A stretch of 64,000 nucleotides of DNA. Origin: Streptomyces uncialis. Its GTDB lineage: Bacteria; Actinomycetota; Actinomycetes; Streptomycetales; Streptomycetaceae. The notes under the pieces were generated by a model. It had not been told where the DNA came from, did not search any database, and saw nothing but the letters and a program-made list of their open reading frames with translations. Of the stretch, positions 35,866-44,725 are shown piece by piece; the stretch's first letter is position 1; each line of letters opens with the position of its first letter. The translations under genes and the position numbers were made by a program. The DNA is taken from the NCBI RefSeq assembly GCF_036250755.1, contig NZ_CP109583.1, forward strand, positions 5,293,501-5,357,500. The letters are read 5' to 3'.

Positions 35866-37113
35866 ATGACAGCGGGGCACGGCCGGACGGCCGACGGAGG
35901 CCACGGCCGGGACGCCGGTGAGGGCACGGTCGACCGCGCCTTCGCCGCCGCCCTCTACAGCGACGACGACACCGGTCTCGACACCGGCGCCTCGCTGCTC
36001 GCGGCCGACCCGGACGCCGACACCGAGCTGGGCAGCCGGGGCGAGGACCTGCTGACCACGGCCTGGCGGCGCGGCTGGCAGCCCGCCGATGTCGTCCGCA
36101 TGGTCCGCCGTGAACTGACCGGCGCCCAGGAGCGGTTGACGGTCCTGCTCATCGGCCGGGAGACCCCGCGCCATGATCCGCTGCCGCCCCGCTGGGACGG
36201 ACAGCTGCGCGCGCTCGGCGCCCGGCCCGCCACCTCCGCCCCGGGTGATCCGCTGCCGCGCGCGCCCCGCGACCACCCCGACCGCTTCTCCTGGGCGACG
36301 GCCGTTCTTGAGCTGTACCGGCTGCTGCTGCGGCTGCCCGCCGTCGAACCGGTCGGGCCCCTGCCCGGTGAAGCCCTGACCGTGCCCTTCGCCGGTGAGC
36401 CGAGGACCCTGGCGCGGATCAGGGCCCTGCTGGCCAAGGCGGAGGCGACGACGTTCCCCGAGGAGGCCGAGGCACTCAGCGCGAAGGCACAGGAACTCAT
36501 GGCGCGGCACAGTGTGGACGAGGCCCTGCTGGCGGCCCGTACCCACGCCAAGGACGTGCCGGGGGCGTGCCGGATCGGGGTGGACGCCCCCTACGAGACG
36601 GCCAAGGCGGTCCTGCTGGACACCGTCGCCACGGCGAACCACTGCCGTGCCGTCTGGAACGGCGACCTGGGCTTCTCCACGGTGGTCGGCTTCGCGTCCG
36701 ACCTGGACGCGGTCGAACTGCTCTACACCTCGCTGCTGGTCCAGGGCGCCACGGCGATGACCCGCGCGGAGGCCGCGCAGCGCGCCGCCGGACGCAAGCG
36801 CACCAAGACGTTCCGCCAGTCCTTCCTCGCCGCGTACGCCCACCGGGTGGGCGACCGGCTCACCGCGACCGCGCGCGAGGTCACGTCCACGGTGCCGGAG
36901 TCACTGCCGGTGCTCGCCGCCCGGGAGGTGGCGGTCGCGGGCCACGTGGACAGCATGTTCCCCCGGACGACGTCCACCCGGCTGCGCGGTGTCACCGACG
37001 CGGCGGGCTGGGACGAGGGCACCCGCGCGGGCGACTCGGTGTCGCTGCGCGGCGGTGGACGCGGCGACCGGGCCGGACACGGTCCGGGACGGCTGACGGA
37101 CGGCGACGGCTGA
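35866..37113 (+). CDS. DUF2786-domain protein
   Basis: A 415-aa protein whose middle contains the DUF2786 motif (RIRALLAKAEATTFPEEAEALSAKAQELMARHSVD, about residues 180-215), a short helical domain also found in phage and SprT-linked proteins. The remaining sequence is Ala/Arg-rich with no recognised enzyme motif. GGGAGG at 35853-35858 sits 7 nt before ATG 35866 and only 1 nt before ATG 35860, so the second ATG is chosen. It diverges from the polymerase gene. The function is unknown. Confidence 0.8.
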   Translation: MTAGHGRTADGGHGRDAGEGTVDRAFAAALYSDDDTGLDTGASLLAADPDADTELGSRGEDLLTTAWRRGWQPADVVRMVRRELTGAQERLTVLLIGRETPRHDPLPPRWDGQLRALGARPATSAPGDPLPRAPRDHPDRFSWATAVLELYRLLLRLPAVEPVGPLPGEALTVPFAGEPRTLARIRALLAKAEATTFPEEAEALSAKAQELMARHSVDEALLAARTHAKDVPGACRIGVDAPYETAKAVLLDTVATANHCRAVWNGDLGFSTVVGFASDLDAVELLYTSLLVQGATAMTRAEAAQRAAGRKRTKTFRQSFLAAYAHRVGDRLTATAREVTSTVPESLPVLAAREVAVAGHVDSMFPRTTSTRLRGVTDAAGWDEGTRAGDSVSLRGGGRGDRAGHGPGRLTDGDG

Positions 37114-37142
37114 GTGTGCCCGTACCAGATGTGACGTGAACG

Positions 37143-37193
37143 CACGCACCCGCGCGCGGGAGGCCGTTGAGACCTCCCGCGCGCGGGTGCGTG
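37143..37193. terminator. Perfect 21-bp terminator hairpin
   Basis: Bases 37143-37163 pair without mismatch with 37173-37193 around a 9-nt loop. The hairpin lies between the converging DUF2786 and L31 genes and should stop transcription from both sides. It is unusually long. Confidence 0.85.
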
Positions 37194-37259
37194 ACGTTGT
37201 GGGGTACCGGCCCCCGGGGGGCGTGTTCCCCGGGGGCCGGAGCCGGTGGGGTCCGCCGG

Positions 37260-37514
37260 TCAGCGGGCCTCGCGGCGTCCGTATCGGCGCTCGAAGCGCT
37301 CCAGTCGGCCGGCGGTGTCGAGCACGCGCGCGGTGCCGGTGTGGAACGGGTGGCTGGCGTCGGAGATCTCGACGTCCACCACCGGATAGGTGACGCCGTC
37401 CTCCCAGACGACCGTCTTGTCGCTCGTGGCGGTCGAACGGGTGAGGAAGGCGTGGTTCGCGGCCCGGTCCCGGAAGACGACCGGTCCGTACGAGGGGTGG
37501 ATGGTGTGCTTCAT
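37260..37514 (-). CDS. rpmE2: 50S ribosomal protein L31 type B (zinc-independent)
   Basis: An 84-aa type B L31 ([41 protein letters not shown]). It lacks the Cys-x-x-Cys zinc ligands of type A L31. In actinobacteria this paralogue replaces the zinc-containing L31 during zinc starvation, freeing zinc. It lies downstream of a zinc-free L33 on the same strand, with a 79-nt gap, and probably in the same Zur-controlled transcript. Confidence 0.95.
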   Translation of the reverse strand: MKHTIHPSYGPVVFRDRAANHAFLTRSTATSDKTVVWEDGVTYPVVDVEISDASHPFHTGTARVLDTAGRLERFERRYGRREAR

Positions 37515-37593
37515 GGCGTCTACCTGTGTCCTTCCTGGGAGGGTCCGGTGACGGTCGTCGTCACCGGTGCCGGCGCGGCCGCGGCCGACGGGG

Positions 37594-37758
37594 TCAGCGC
37601 TCCTCGCGGAACGCGACGTGCCGGGCGGCGACGGGGTCGTACTTCCGCAGCGTCACGCGGTCCGGGTCGTTCCGGCGGTTCTTGCGGGTCACGTACGTGT
37701 ACCCGGTGCCCGCGGTCGACCTCAGCTTGATGATCGGTCGGAGTTCGTTGCGTGCCAT
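37594..37758 (-). CDS. rpmG: 50S ribosomal protein L33 (zinc-independent)
   Basis: A 54-aa L33 starting [34 protein letters not shown]. It has no Cys pairs, so it is the C- (zinc-free) form that substitutes for the zinc-binding paralogue. A palindrome resembling a Zur site lies 14 nt upstream of the ATG. It is the first gene of the L33-L31 pair. Confidence 0.95.
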   Translation of the reverse strand: MARNELRPIIKLRSTAGTGYTYVTRKNRRNDPDRVTLRKYDPVAARHVAFREER

Positions 37759-37771
37759 GACGGCAGTGTAC

Positions 37772-37792
37772 TGAAAATGAATCCCGTTTTCA
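37772..37792 (-). promoter_or_regulatory. Zur-like operator for the L33/L31 operon
   Basis: Inverted repeat TGAAAATG (37772-37779), 5-nt spacer, CGTTTTCA (37785-37792). It matches the TGAAAAT-x-ATTTTCA core of actinobacterial Zur boxes apart from a longer centre. The position just upstream of zinc-free ribosomal protein genes fits repression by Zur under zinc sufficiency. Confidence 0.75.
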
Positions 37793-37930
37793 AGTGTCCG
37801 TTCCATGGGGATACGGGGCCTCACGCGCGCGGGGCTTCCGCCAAGGGGCGCGCGCCCCCCTCCTGGTAACTTGCTGCGGACCTCCGGCCCACGCCGGAAC
37901 CGCCGCTCCGCCCGGCATTTGGGGGACCCC

Positions 37931-38494
37931 GTGAAGCCATCGCCCTCGACGGATCAGGGGTCCGCGCCGCAGCGTCGGACGGCCGTGGGGCTCGCCGTCA
38001 CGGCACTCCTGCTCACCCTGAGCGCCTGCGCCGGTGCCGACAGTGGTGCCGACGGTGAGGGGCCGGGCGCGGGCGGTGGCGGTCGGCCGTCCGGGCCGGA
38101 CGGCGCTTCCGCGACGGCACCGGGGGTGGCCGGGGCCGCGGCGGGGACGGACGGAAGCCTCCGTCGCGCCGACGCGCTGGAGGGCGGCTGGCTGGCGACC
38201 ACCGGGGGCAAGGCCGTCGCCCTGGTCGTCACGGGCCGTGAGGCGGGGCTCTTCGCGAGCGGCGGCACGGTGTGCGGCGGTTCCACCGGCGAACGCGACG
38301 GCGACCGGACGATCACCCTCACCTGCACCAGCGGCGCGTCCGACCGGGTCGACGGCACGGTCACGTCCGTCGCCGACGACAGCCTCACCGTCGACTGGAA
38401 GGGCCGCCCCGACCCCGAGACGTACCGCAGGACCGAGAACGGACAACTGCCGGGCGGCCTGCCGACCGGGGGCCCGTCGGGCGGAGCCCGGTAA
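37931..38494 (+). CDS. Secreted lipoprotein of unknown function
   Basis: A 187-aa protein beginning [39 protein letters not shown]: basic n-region, hydrophobic core and lipobox (L-S-A-C) for lipid attachment at Cys34. A Gly/Ala-rich spacer of about 40 residues follows, then a small beta-rich domain ([24 protein letters not shown], then [20 protein letters not shown]). It is divergent from the L33 gene. GTG 37931 is chosen because it gives a proper signal sequence. No family is recognised. Confidence 0.75.
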   Translation: MKPSPSTDQGSAPQRRTAVGLAVTALLLTLSACAGADSGADGEGPGAGGGGRPSGPDGASATAPGVAGAAAGTDGSLRRADALEGGWLATTGGKAVALVVTGREAGLFASGGTVCGGSTGERDGDRTITLTCTSGASDRVDGTVTSVADDSLTVDWKGRPDPETYRRTENGQLPGGLPTGGPSGGAR

Positions 38495-38497
38495 CCG

Positions 38498-38560
38498 TCC
38501 AAGCCGGTCGTAGCCGGTCGTCCAAGCCGGTCGTCCAAGCCGGTCGTCCAAGTCGGCCGT
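38498..38560 (+). repeat. Tandem repeat of about 14 bp
   Basis: Four to five copies of CCAAGCCGGTCGT with small changes lie just downstream of the lipoprotein stop codon. No coding role is seen. Confidence 0.85.
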
Positions 38561-39074
38561 CCGGGGCGGCGGGACATAGCCGACGGAGGTGGGGACGGCA
38601 AGGCTCGCGCCGGACACCGCGGGCGGTCCGGGGCGGGGCGGCCGGTTCCGCCGGGGGTGGCGACGGCCGCCCGGTTCGCGCCGGGGGCGGAACTCGCCGC
38701 GGTGGCCGGGCCGGATGTCCACGGCCCGGCGCGGTGACCAGGGCGGGTCCGGCGGTGGCGGGTGGCGCGGGGAAGGGTTCCAGCCGTTTCCGCTCGGCGG
38801 TGGCCCCGGATCGCGCGGACGCGCGCGGTGCCCCGGTCTGGCGCGCGCCGAACAGGAGCGGGAGGCCACGGTGGCCTCCCGCTGAACACAAGGGGCCCGG
38901 CACGCGTCTTCTCCTGGGGGCGGGTTGACGCGATCCCGCCTACGGCTACGGGCCGCGGCTCCGCGATCATGGACAGCGGGTGGCCCGCACATGTCGGGTG
39001 GGCGCGCGGGAAGTCGCTCCACCGGGCGGTGGACCGAGCCGGGACCAGGAGCTGTAATCACGGGGCCACCCCCC
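38561..39074. other. Non-coding region of about 500 bp
   Basis: Very GC-rich sequence with no reading frame that has both a start signal and typical codon use. It contains a strong terminator-like palindrome (38858-38882). Confidence 0.45.
38858..38882. terminator. Palindromic terminator-like hairpin
   Basis: GCGGGAGGCCAC (38858-38869), one base, GTGGCCTCCCGC (38871-38882): a perfect 12-bp inverted repeat with almost no loop. No T-run follows. Confidence 0.55.
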
Positions 39075-39097
39075 GTGCACGTGCATCCGCCCATGCA
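39075..39097 (+). promoter_or_regulatory. Shared operator-like motif upstream of DUF397 gene
   Basis: A 23-nt motif beginning GTGCACGTGCATC and ending TGCA. A copy differing at two positions lies upstream of the opposing ATPase gene (40216-40238), at the same 86-nt distance from its start codon. A good -10 (TATGAT, 39117-39122) lies 19 nt downstream of it, so the motif covers the -35 region. Confidence 0.65.
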
Positions 39098-39183
39098 CTT
39101 GCATGTGAAACAGAGCTATGATCCGGCTCAGTTGACCGTTGCAGCAAACGCCACATCAGCCACTGCACCACCGGGAGCGACCT

Positions 39184-39426
39184 GTGCATGACGTGTACAA
39201 CGGCATGGCCGCCGCAAAGCTGCGAGATGTGGCCTGGCAGAAGAGCAGGCACAGCAACTCGCAGGGCTCCTGTGTGGAGTTCGCCCGGCTGCCCGACGGT
39301 GAGGTGGCGGTACGCAACTCCCGCTTCCCCGAAGGTCCCGCGCTGGTCTACACGCGCGCGGAGATCGAGGCGATGCTGCTGGGCATCAAGGACGGCGAGT
39401 TCGACCACCTGGTGACCGGCCCCTGA
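39184..39426 (+). CDS. DUF397-domain protein
   Basis: An 80-aa protein with the full DUF397 signature: WQKSRHSNSQGSCVEFARLPDGEVAVRNSRFPEG. DUF397 proteins are small partners of WhiJ-type HTH regulators in Streptomyces and modulate their DNA binding in development and antibiotic control. The start is GTG 39184 with GGGAG upstream. Together with the facing ATPase and the HTH gene it forms the standard three-part locus. Confidence 0.9.
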   Translation: MHDVYNGMAAAKLRDVAWQKSRHSNSQGSCVEFARLPDGEVAVRNSRFPEGPALVYTRAEIEAMLLGIKDGEFDHLVTGP

Positions 39427-39637
39427 CGCTGCCCGGCAGCGGTACGACCTGGACGGCGCCTTCGGGGTGGCCGTCCGTCCGTGTGCACAGGGGAACATCC
39501 CGCCGGACCGGCCGTCCGGGCCGGGGCGGGTGCCGTACGCGTTCGTGCCCGGTGGCGCGGGGCCGCGCGGCGGTTCGCGTACGACAGGGCGGCGCGTGGA
39601 GCGGCGCACAGGTCCGCGCTCCCGCGCGCGGGAGCCG

Positions 39638-40129
39638 TCAGATCCGGAACAGGGCCCATACGACCTTGCCCGCCGGTGCGCCCGACAGCGGGTGCCAGCC
39701 CCAGCTGTCGCTGAACGAGTCCACCAGGAACAGTCCGCGCCCCGACTCGGCGGCGAAGTCCTCGGCGGCCTCCTCCGCGTCCCGGGCGACGGGGGACTCG
39801 TCGCTGGGGTCCCGTACCGCGCACACCAGGCGCCGGGTCCAGCGCATCAGATGCAGCCGGACCCCTGAGGTCTCCCCGTCCGGGGTGTCCTGCGGCAGCG
39901 CGTGGCGCAGCGCGTTGGTGACGAGTTCCGACACCACGAGACAGATGTCGTCGAAGCGCTCGTCGGCCCGCCACTCCGTGAGGGTGTCCTGGGTGAAGCG
40001 TCTCGCCTCGCCCACCGCCTCGTAGCGCGCCGACAAGGCGCAGGACGCGGCGCTGGAGACCGCCGTGGGGTCGATGGGGGGAAGCCCCTGCCTTAACGGC
40101 TCCAGCATGGTCGATCCGTTCGTCCCCAT
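39638..40129 (-). CDS. HATPase_c_2 anti-sigma-type ATP-binding protein
   Basis: A 163-aa GHKL-fold protein: N-box VVSELVTNALRHAL, G-box ESGRGLFLVDSFSDSWGW. The fold is that of anti-sigma serine kinases of the SpoIIAB/RsbW type but without a recognised partner sigma factor. ATG 40129 is preferred because GGGAG lies 9 nt upstream; upstream in-frame codons encode Cys/His-rich non-natural sequence. It is flanked by DUF397 and a WhiJ-like HTH gene. Confidence 0.85.
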   Translation of the reverse strand: MGTNGSTMLEPLRQGLPPIDPTAVSSAASCALSARYEAVGEARRFTQDTLTEWRADERFDDICLVVSELVTNALRHALPQDTPDGETSGVRLHLMRWTRRLVCAVRDPSDESPVARDAEEAAEDFAAESGRGLFLVDSFSDSWGWHPLSGAPAGKVVWALFRI

Positions 40130-40215
40130 GCGAGGCACTCCCGTGTTCGCGGCCCTGGCGGTACTCCGGATACTGCGGTGGTGCGTCGACCATGGTTCCC
40201 AATGCGCACAGCAGA

Positions 40216-40238
40216 TGCAAGGGCAGATGCACGTGCAC
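40216..40238 (-). promoter_or_regulatory. Shared operator-like motif upstream of ATPase gene
   Basis: The minus-strand copy of the 23-nt motif also found at 39075-39097, with 21 of 23 bases identical. It is 86 nt upstream of the ATPase start at 40129. Confidence 0.65.
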
Positions 40239-40401
40239 GCGCCGGAAATGGACTGGACCATACTGCTTCTCGATGATTTCTTCCGTGGACTTCTTGTCCG
40301 GGCCTCTCACTGCCTTTCCCATTTCTGTAACCGTATGAGTACGGGCTGGAAGGTTTTAGTGGCAGACTTCGCCACCTGAAGACGTTGGGGAGGCTGACGA
40401 A

Positions 40402-41289
40402 GTGACCGCAGGCGAGTCATGGGGGGATCCCCAGACCGAGGCCGCCGGGGGAGGTTCAGTGGTGCGACGCATCCTGCTGGGCTCGCAACTCAGGCGACTG
40501 CGGGAGTCGCGCGGCATCACCCGGGAGCGGGCCGGCTACTCGATCCGAGCCTCCGAATCGAAGATCAGCCGCATGGAGTTGGGACGGGTGAGCTTCAAGG
40601 CTCGGGATGTCGAGGACCTGCTGACCCTCTACGGCGTGAGCGCCGACGCGGAGCGCGGACCGCTCCTCTCGCTCGCCAAGGAGGCCAACGTCGCCGGTTG
40701 GTGGCACAGTTACACGGATGTGCTGCCCGGCTGGTTCCAGACGTACGTCGGGCTGGAGGGCGCCGCGTCGCTGATCCGGGTCTACGAGGTGCAGTTCGTC
40801 CACGGACTGCTCCAGACCGAGGCGTACGCGCACGCGGTCGTCTCCCGGGGCGGTGCGAGCCGTGCCGACGTCGAGCGGCGGGTCGCGCTGCGTCTGGAGC
40901 GGCAGAAGGTCCTGGTGTCGGAGCGCGCCCCGCACTTCCATGTGGTGCTGGACGAGGCCGCGTTGCGCAGACCCTACGGCGACCGCGAGGTGATGCGCGG
41001 CCAGCTCCAGCACCTCATCGAGATGTCGGAACGGCCGAATGTCACCCTCCAGGTGATGCCGTTCAGCTTCGGCGGGCACGCGGGCGAGAGCGGCAGCTTC
41101 ACGATGCTCAGCTTCCCCGAGTCGGACCTCTCGGACGTCGTGTTCCTGGAGCAGCTCACGAGCGCGCTCTACGTGGACAAGCGGGACGAGGTCGCACAGT
41201 ACGCAAAGGTCATGGAAGAACTCAGGACGGACAGCCCCGGTCCCTCCGAGACCCGTGACCTGCTCCGTGGTCTGCTCCAATTGTCGTAA
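40402..41289 (+). CDS. WhiJ-like HTH regulator (XRE + DUF5753)
   Basis: A 295-aa protein. The N-terminal XRE helix-turn-helix is at about residues 25-85 (LGSQLRRLRESRGITRERAGYSIRASESKISRMELG), followed by the DUF5753 ligand-binding-like domain (WFQTYVGLEGAASLIRVYEVQFVHGLLQTEAYA to the end). This is the architecture of WhiJ and its many Streptomyces paralogues. The GTG 40402 start follows GGGGAGGC. It probably binds the paired motifs at 39075 and 40216 together with the DUF397 partner. Confidence 0.9.
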   Translation: MTAGESWGDPQTEAAGGGSVVRRILLGSQLRRLRESRGITRERAGYSIRASESKISRMELGRVSFKARDVEDLLTLYGVSADAERGPLLSLAKEANVAGWWHSYTDVLPGWFQTYVGLEGAASLIRVYEVQFVHGLLQTEAYAHAVVSRGGASRADVERRVALRLERQKVLVSERAPHFHVVLDEAALRRPYGDREVMRGQLQHLIEMSERPNVTLQVMPFSFGGHAGESGSFTMLSFPESDLSDVVFLEQLTSALYVDKRDEVAQYAKVMEELRTDSPGPSETRDLLRGLLQLS

Positions 41290-41356
41290 CACACAAGTAC
41301 GATGACGTCTCATCAGGCACCGCCGCCTGCGCATGCCCTCTGCGGTTGGGGATCGT

Positions 41357-42823
41357 ATGTCCTTCTTCACTGACCTGGCCCACCAGTACATCGATGGCGA
41401 ATGGCGGACCGGCAGCGGCTCGTGGGACATCATCGACTTCAACCCGTACAACGGCGAGAAGCTGGCCGCCCTGACCGTGGCCACGCGCGCGGAGGTCGAC
41501 GACGCCTACCGGGCGGCGGAGCGGGCGCAGAAGAGCTGGGCGGACGTGAGCCCCTACGAGCGGCGCGGCGTCCTGGAGCGGGCCCTGAGCATCACCGAGG
41601 GTCTTGAGGACGAGATAGTCGAGGCTCTCATCGACGAGCTCGGCGGCACCCGCGCGAAGGCCGTCGCCGAGGTGCACATGGCCAAGGAGTTCCTGCGCGA
41701 GTCGATGCATCTGGCGTTGCGCCCCGCGGGCCAGATCCTGCCGGCCGCCGAGCGGAGCCGGGAGAACCGCCTGTACCGGGTCCCGGTGGGCGTCGTCGCG
41801 GTAATCAGCCCGTTCAACTTCCCCTTCCTGATCACCCTCAAGTCGGTCGCCCCGGCGCTCGCCCTGGGCAACGCGGTCGTCATCAAGCCCAACCAGAACA
41901 CCCCCGTGGTGGGCGGCGGACTGATCGCCCGGATCTTCGAGGAGGCGGGCCTGCCCGCCGGGCTGCTCAACGTCCTCGTGACCGACATCGCGGAGATCGG
42001 TGACGCGCTCATCGAGCACCCCGTCCCCAAGGTCGTCTCGTTCGCCGGATCGGACCGCGTCGGCCGTCATGTCGCCGCCGTCAGCGCGGCCCGCCTCAAG
42101 CGCTGCGTCCTCGAACTCAGCGGCAACAGCGCCCTGGTGGTGCTGGACGACCTGGACGAGGCCGGGCTGGACTACGCCGTCGGCGCGGCCGTGTACAGCC
42201 GGTACGTGTACCAGGGCCAGGTCTGTATGGCCGCGAACCGCATTCTCGTGGACCGCTCCCTGGAGCGCGAGTTCACCGAACGCTTCGTCGCGCGGGTACG
42301 GGCGCTGCGCACCGGTGACCCCCGTGACCCGGAGACCCATATCGGCCCGGTGATCAACGACTTCCAGGCCGAGGCCCTGACCAACCTCGTCGACCAGGCC
42401 CTCACGGAGGGGGCCACGGCCCTGCTGCACGGCCGGACGATCGGCAATCTCGTGGAGCCGACCGTCCTCACCGGGCTGCCCGACGATTCCCCGCTGCTGC
42501 GCCAGGAGATCTTCGGCCCGGTCGCGCTGCTCCTCCCGTTCGACGGCGAGGACGAGGCCGTCCGGATCGCCAACAACACCCCGTACGGGCTCGGCGGTGC
42601 CGTGCACACGGCCGACACCGAGCGCGGGGTGAGCTTCGCGCGTCGCGTCGAGACCGGGATGTTCCACGTCAACGACAGCACGATCCACGACGACCCGATG
42701 GTGGCCTTCGGCGGGGAGAAGCAGTCGGGGCTCGGCCGTCTCAACGGTGAGGCCACCGTCGAGGCGTTCACCACCTGGAAGTGGATCTCGGTCCAGCACG
42801 CCCGCCCCCCGTTCTCCTTGTGA
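41357..42823 (+). CDS. Aldehyde dehydrogenase, NAD(P)+-dependent
   Basis: A 488-aa ALDH-superfamily enzyme. The general base region is ELSGNSALVV (Glu about 252), the catalytic Cys is in YQGQVCMAANRI (Cys about 290), the cofactor region is VVAVISPFNFPF, and the C-terminal PYGLGGAVHT is present. It oxidises an aldehyde to the acid; it resembles benzaldehyde/vanillin-type members (N-S-A-L after the Glu), so an aromatic substrate is plausible but not proven. ATG 41357 gives the canonical start with GGGGA upstream. It follows the WhiJ-like gene by 67 nt on the same strand. Confidence 0.9.
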   Translation: MSFFTDLAHQYIDGEWRTGSGSWDIIDFNPYNGEKLAALTVATRAEVDDAYRAAERAQKSWADVSPYERRGVLERALSITEGLEDEIVEALIDELGGTRAKAVAEVHMAKEFLRESMHLALRPAGQILPAAERSRENRLYRVPVGVVAVISPFNFPFLITLKSVAPALALGNAVVIKPNQNTPVVGGGLIARIFEEAGLPAGLLNVLVTDIAEIGDALIEHPVPKVVSFAGSDRVGRHVAAVSAARLKRCVLELSGNSALVVLDDLDEAGLDYAVGAAVYSRYVYQGQVCMAANRILVDRSLEREFTERFVARVRALRTGDPRDPETHIGPVINDFQAEALTNLVDQALTEGATALLHGRTIGNLVEPTVLTGLPDDSPLLRQEIFGPVALLLPFDGEDEAVRIANNTPYGLGGAVHTADTERGVSFARRVETGMFHVNDSTIHDDPMVAFGGEKQSGLGRLNGEATVEAFTTWKWISVQHARPPFSL

Positions 42824-42972
42824 GTTCCCCTTCCGGCCCCTGGTCCGGTACCCGGTTCCGGCACCTGGTTCCGCCCGGCACCCGGTTCCCCGGTGGGACG
42901 CCGCTCCGCGGAGTGCGGCGGGCCTGTGACGGCGGGACCGTCCGGGACCGCGCAGGGCGCTGCGGGGCTACT

Positions 42973-42990
42973 CTGGTCAAAATTGACCAG
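42973..42990 (+). promoter_or_regulatory. PadR operator at the regulator's own promoter
   Basis: Perfect inverted repeat CTGGTCAA-AA-TTGACCAG. It overlaps a likely -10 (TACTCT, 42969-42974) and lies 22 nt upstream of the PadR gene. The same half-site pattern occurs twice before the ABC transporter genes. Confidence 0.75.
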
Positions 42991-43012
42991 TGTGCAGGTG
43001 AAGGGTGTGGGG

Positions 43013-43654
43013 ATGTCGGCGATCCGGCTGCTCGTTCTGGGGGCGGTGCGCCAGCATGTGCGCGCCCACGGCTACCAGGTGCGCAACGACCTGGAGTACT
43101 GGGGCGCCCATGAGTGGTCCAACGCCAAGCCGGGTTCGATCTACCACGCCCTGAAGCAGATGGCGAAGCAGGGCGTCCTGCGCGCGCACGAGGTGGCGCC
43201 CTCCACGGCCGGCGGCCCGCCCCGGGTGGAGTACGAGCTGACCGGGCGGGGCGAGGAGGAGTTCCTCACCCTGCTGAGGGGGGCCCTGACCACGTACGAC
43301 CAGAAGTCGGACGTCCTGTCGGCGGCCATCGGCTTCATCGTCGACCTGCCCCGCGACGAGGTCGTGGACCTCCTCAAGCGGCGGGTGCGGGCCATGGAGG
43401 AGTGGCGGACCACGGTCCTGGAGTACTACACACCCGGGCCGGGGCCCGGCGAGACCGACCACATCGGCGAGATCATGAACTTCTGGGTCCACTCGGCCGA
43501 CTCGGACGCGGCGTGGACCCGTGGGCTGATCGCGCGGATCGAGGGCGGCGCGTATGTCTTCGCGGGCGAGGGGGAGCCGTTCGTCGGCGTCCTGACCGAG
43601 GGCCAGGTCAATCCGTACGCCACCGGCGAGACCCATCCCGGGGACAAGCACTGA
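43013..43654 (+). CDS. PadR-family transcriptional repressor
   Basis: A 213-aa PadR regulator: N-terminal winged helix (IRLLVLGAVRQHVRAHGYQVRNDLEYWGAHEWSNAKPGSIYHALKQMAKQG) and a C-terminal helical dimerisation part with a long extra end. PadR proteins repress exporter genes and release DNA on binding the drug. ATG 43013 starts the conserved fold; an in-frame GTG at 42998 would add five residues. Its gene and the downstream ABC genes share the operator pattern CTNRTCAA-NN-TTGAYYAR. Confidence 0.9.
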   Translation: MSAIRLLVLGAVRQHVRAHGYQVRNDLEYWGAHEWSNAKPGSIYHALKQMAKQGVLRAHEVAPSTAGGPPRVEYELTGRGEEEFLTLLRGALTTYDQKSDVLSAAIGFIVDLPRDEVVDLLKRRVRAMEEWRTTVLEYYTPGPGPGETDHIGEIMNFWVHSADSDAAWTRGLIARIEGGAYVFAGEGEPFVGVLTEGQVNPYATGETHPGDKH

Positions 43655-43710
43655 CCGGTGCTTGAGGGTGCGTGGCGGGGGTCGGTGCGGCGGTCGGCGG
43701 AGAACTTCTT

Positions 43711-43728
43711 CTGATCAAGTTTGACTAG
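43711..43728 (+). promoter_or_regulatory. PadR operator 1 of the ABC transporter
   Basis: CTGATCAA-GT-TTGACTAG, an imperfect inverted repeat. It contains the TTGACT -35 box of the ABC promoter, so bound repressor would block RNA polymerase. Confidence 0.75.
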
Positions 43729-43749
43729 CGAACCTTGGGGCACTACCTT
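43721..43749 (+). promoter_or_regulatory. Promoter of the ABC transporter operon
   Basis: TTGACT (43721-43726), 17-nt spacer, TACCTT (43744-43749). It is framed by two PadR-type operators, one on the -35 and one just past the -10. Confidence 0.7.
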
Positions 43750-43759
43750 GTGCGAGCTG

Positions 43760-43777
43760 CTAGTCAAGTTTGATTAA
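43760..43777 (+). promoter_or_regulatory. PadR operator 2 of the ABC transporter
   Basis: CTAGTCAA-GT-TTGATTAA, centred 49 bp downstream of operator 1 and just before the ribosome site of the ATPase gene. Confidence 0.75.
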
Positions 43778-43792
43778 TGTGAGGGAGGGGCG

Positions 43793-44725
43793 ATGGCCGA
43801 AACGGCGATCGCGGTCGAGGCGGTGCACAAGAGTTTCGGCGCCAAGCGGGCCCTGGACGGGCTGGACCTGAGGGTCGCCCGGGGCACCGTCCACGCCGTC
43901 CTGGGACCCAACGGCGCGGGCAAGACCACCCTGGTGCGCGTCCTCGCGACCCTGCTGCGCCACGACGGGGGCCGGGCGACGGTGGCCGGGCACGACGTAC
44001 GCGCCGACGCGGACGGGGTGCGCCGGCGGATCGGTCTGCTGGGCCAGCACGCGGCGCTGGACGAGGAACTGGGCGGACGGCAGAACCTGGAGATGTTCGG
44101 GCGGCTCCACCACCTGGGCGCCCGTGGCGCGGGCGCCCGCGCCGACGGACTGCTGGAGCGGTTCGGCCTGGCGGACACCGGCCCCAAGCCGGTGAAGCGG
44201 TACAGCGGCGGCATGCGGCGCAGGCTCGACCTCGCCGCGAGCCTGATCACCGAACCGGAGGTGCTGTTCCTGGACGAGCCCACGACCGGGCTCGACCCGC
44301 GCGGCCGCGCGGAGGTGTGGTCCTCGGTCCGCTCACTGGTCGGCGGCGGCACCACCGTGCTGCTCACCACGCAGTACCTGGAGGAGGCCGACCAGCTCGC
44401 GCACCGGGTCTCCGTGGTGGACCAGGGGCGCGTCATCGCGGACGGCACCGCCGACGAACTGAAGGCACGGACCGGCGGCGACCGCCTCGACGTGGTCGTC
44501 CGGCGGCCGGACCAACTGGCCGCCGTGGCAAGGATGCTGCCCGGCGGAGCGGTGGCCGACCCGGACCGGCGGCTGGTCAGCGCCCCGGTCACCGACCGGA
44601 TGGCCGCGCTCACGGGCGTCGTGCGCGCGCTGGAGGAGTCGGGCATCGAGGCGGAGGACATCGCCGTCCGCCGCCCCACGCTGGACGAGGTCTTCCTGCG
44701 ACTCATCGAGGGAGCGGCGGTATGA
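43793..44725 (+). CDS. Daunorubicin-type ABC exporter ATP-binding protein
   Basis: A 310-aa ABC ATPase of the DrrA group: Walker [10 protein letters not shown] (about residues 40-48), signature [15 protein letters not shown], Walker [14 protein letters not shown], and the C-terminal DrrA-like extension. It powers a membrane partner encoded next (4-nt overlap, ATGA). The GGGAGGGG ribosome site is strong. It is controlled by the two PadR-type operators upstream. The substrate is probably a hydrophobic drug or metabolite. Confidence 0.93.
   Translation: MAETAIAVEAVHKSFGAKRALDGLDLRVARGTVHAVLGPNGAGKTTLVRVLATLLRHDGGRATVAGHDVRADADGVRRRIGLLGQHAALDEELGGRQNLEMFGRLHHLGARGAGARADGLLERFGLADTGPKPVKRYSGGMRRRLDLAASLITEPEVLFLDEPTTGLDPRGRAEVWSSVRSLVGGGTTVLLTTQYLEEADQLAHRVSVVDQGRVIADGTADELKARTGGDRLDVVVRRPDQLAAVARMLPGGAVADPDRRLVSAPVTDRMAALTGVVRALEESGIEAEDIAVRRPTLDEVFLRLIEGAAV

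Noticed and set aside
38583..38930. Possible small gene downstream of the lipoprotein
   Set aside because: Open frames exist in several phases, but none has a ribosome site or natural amino-acid composition.
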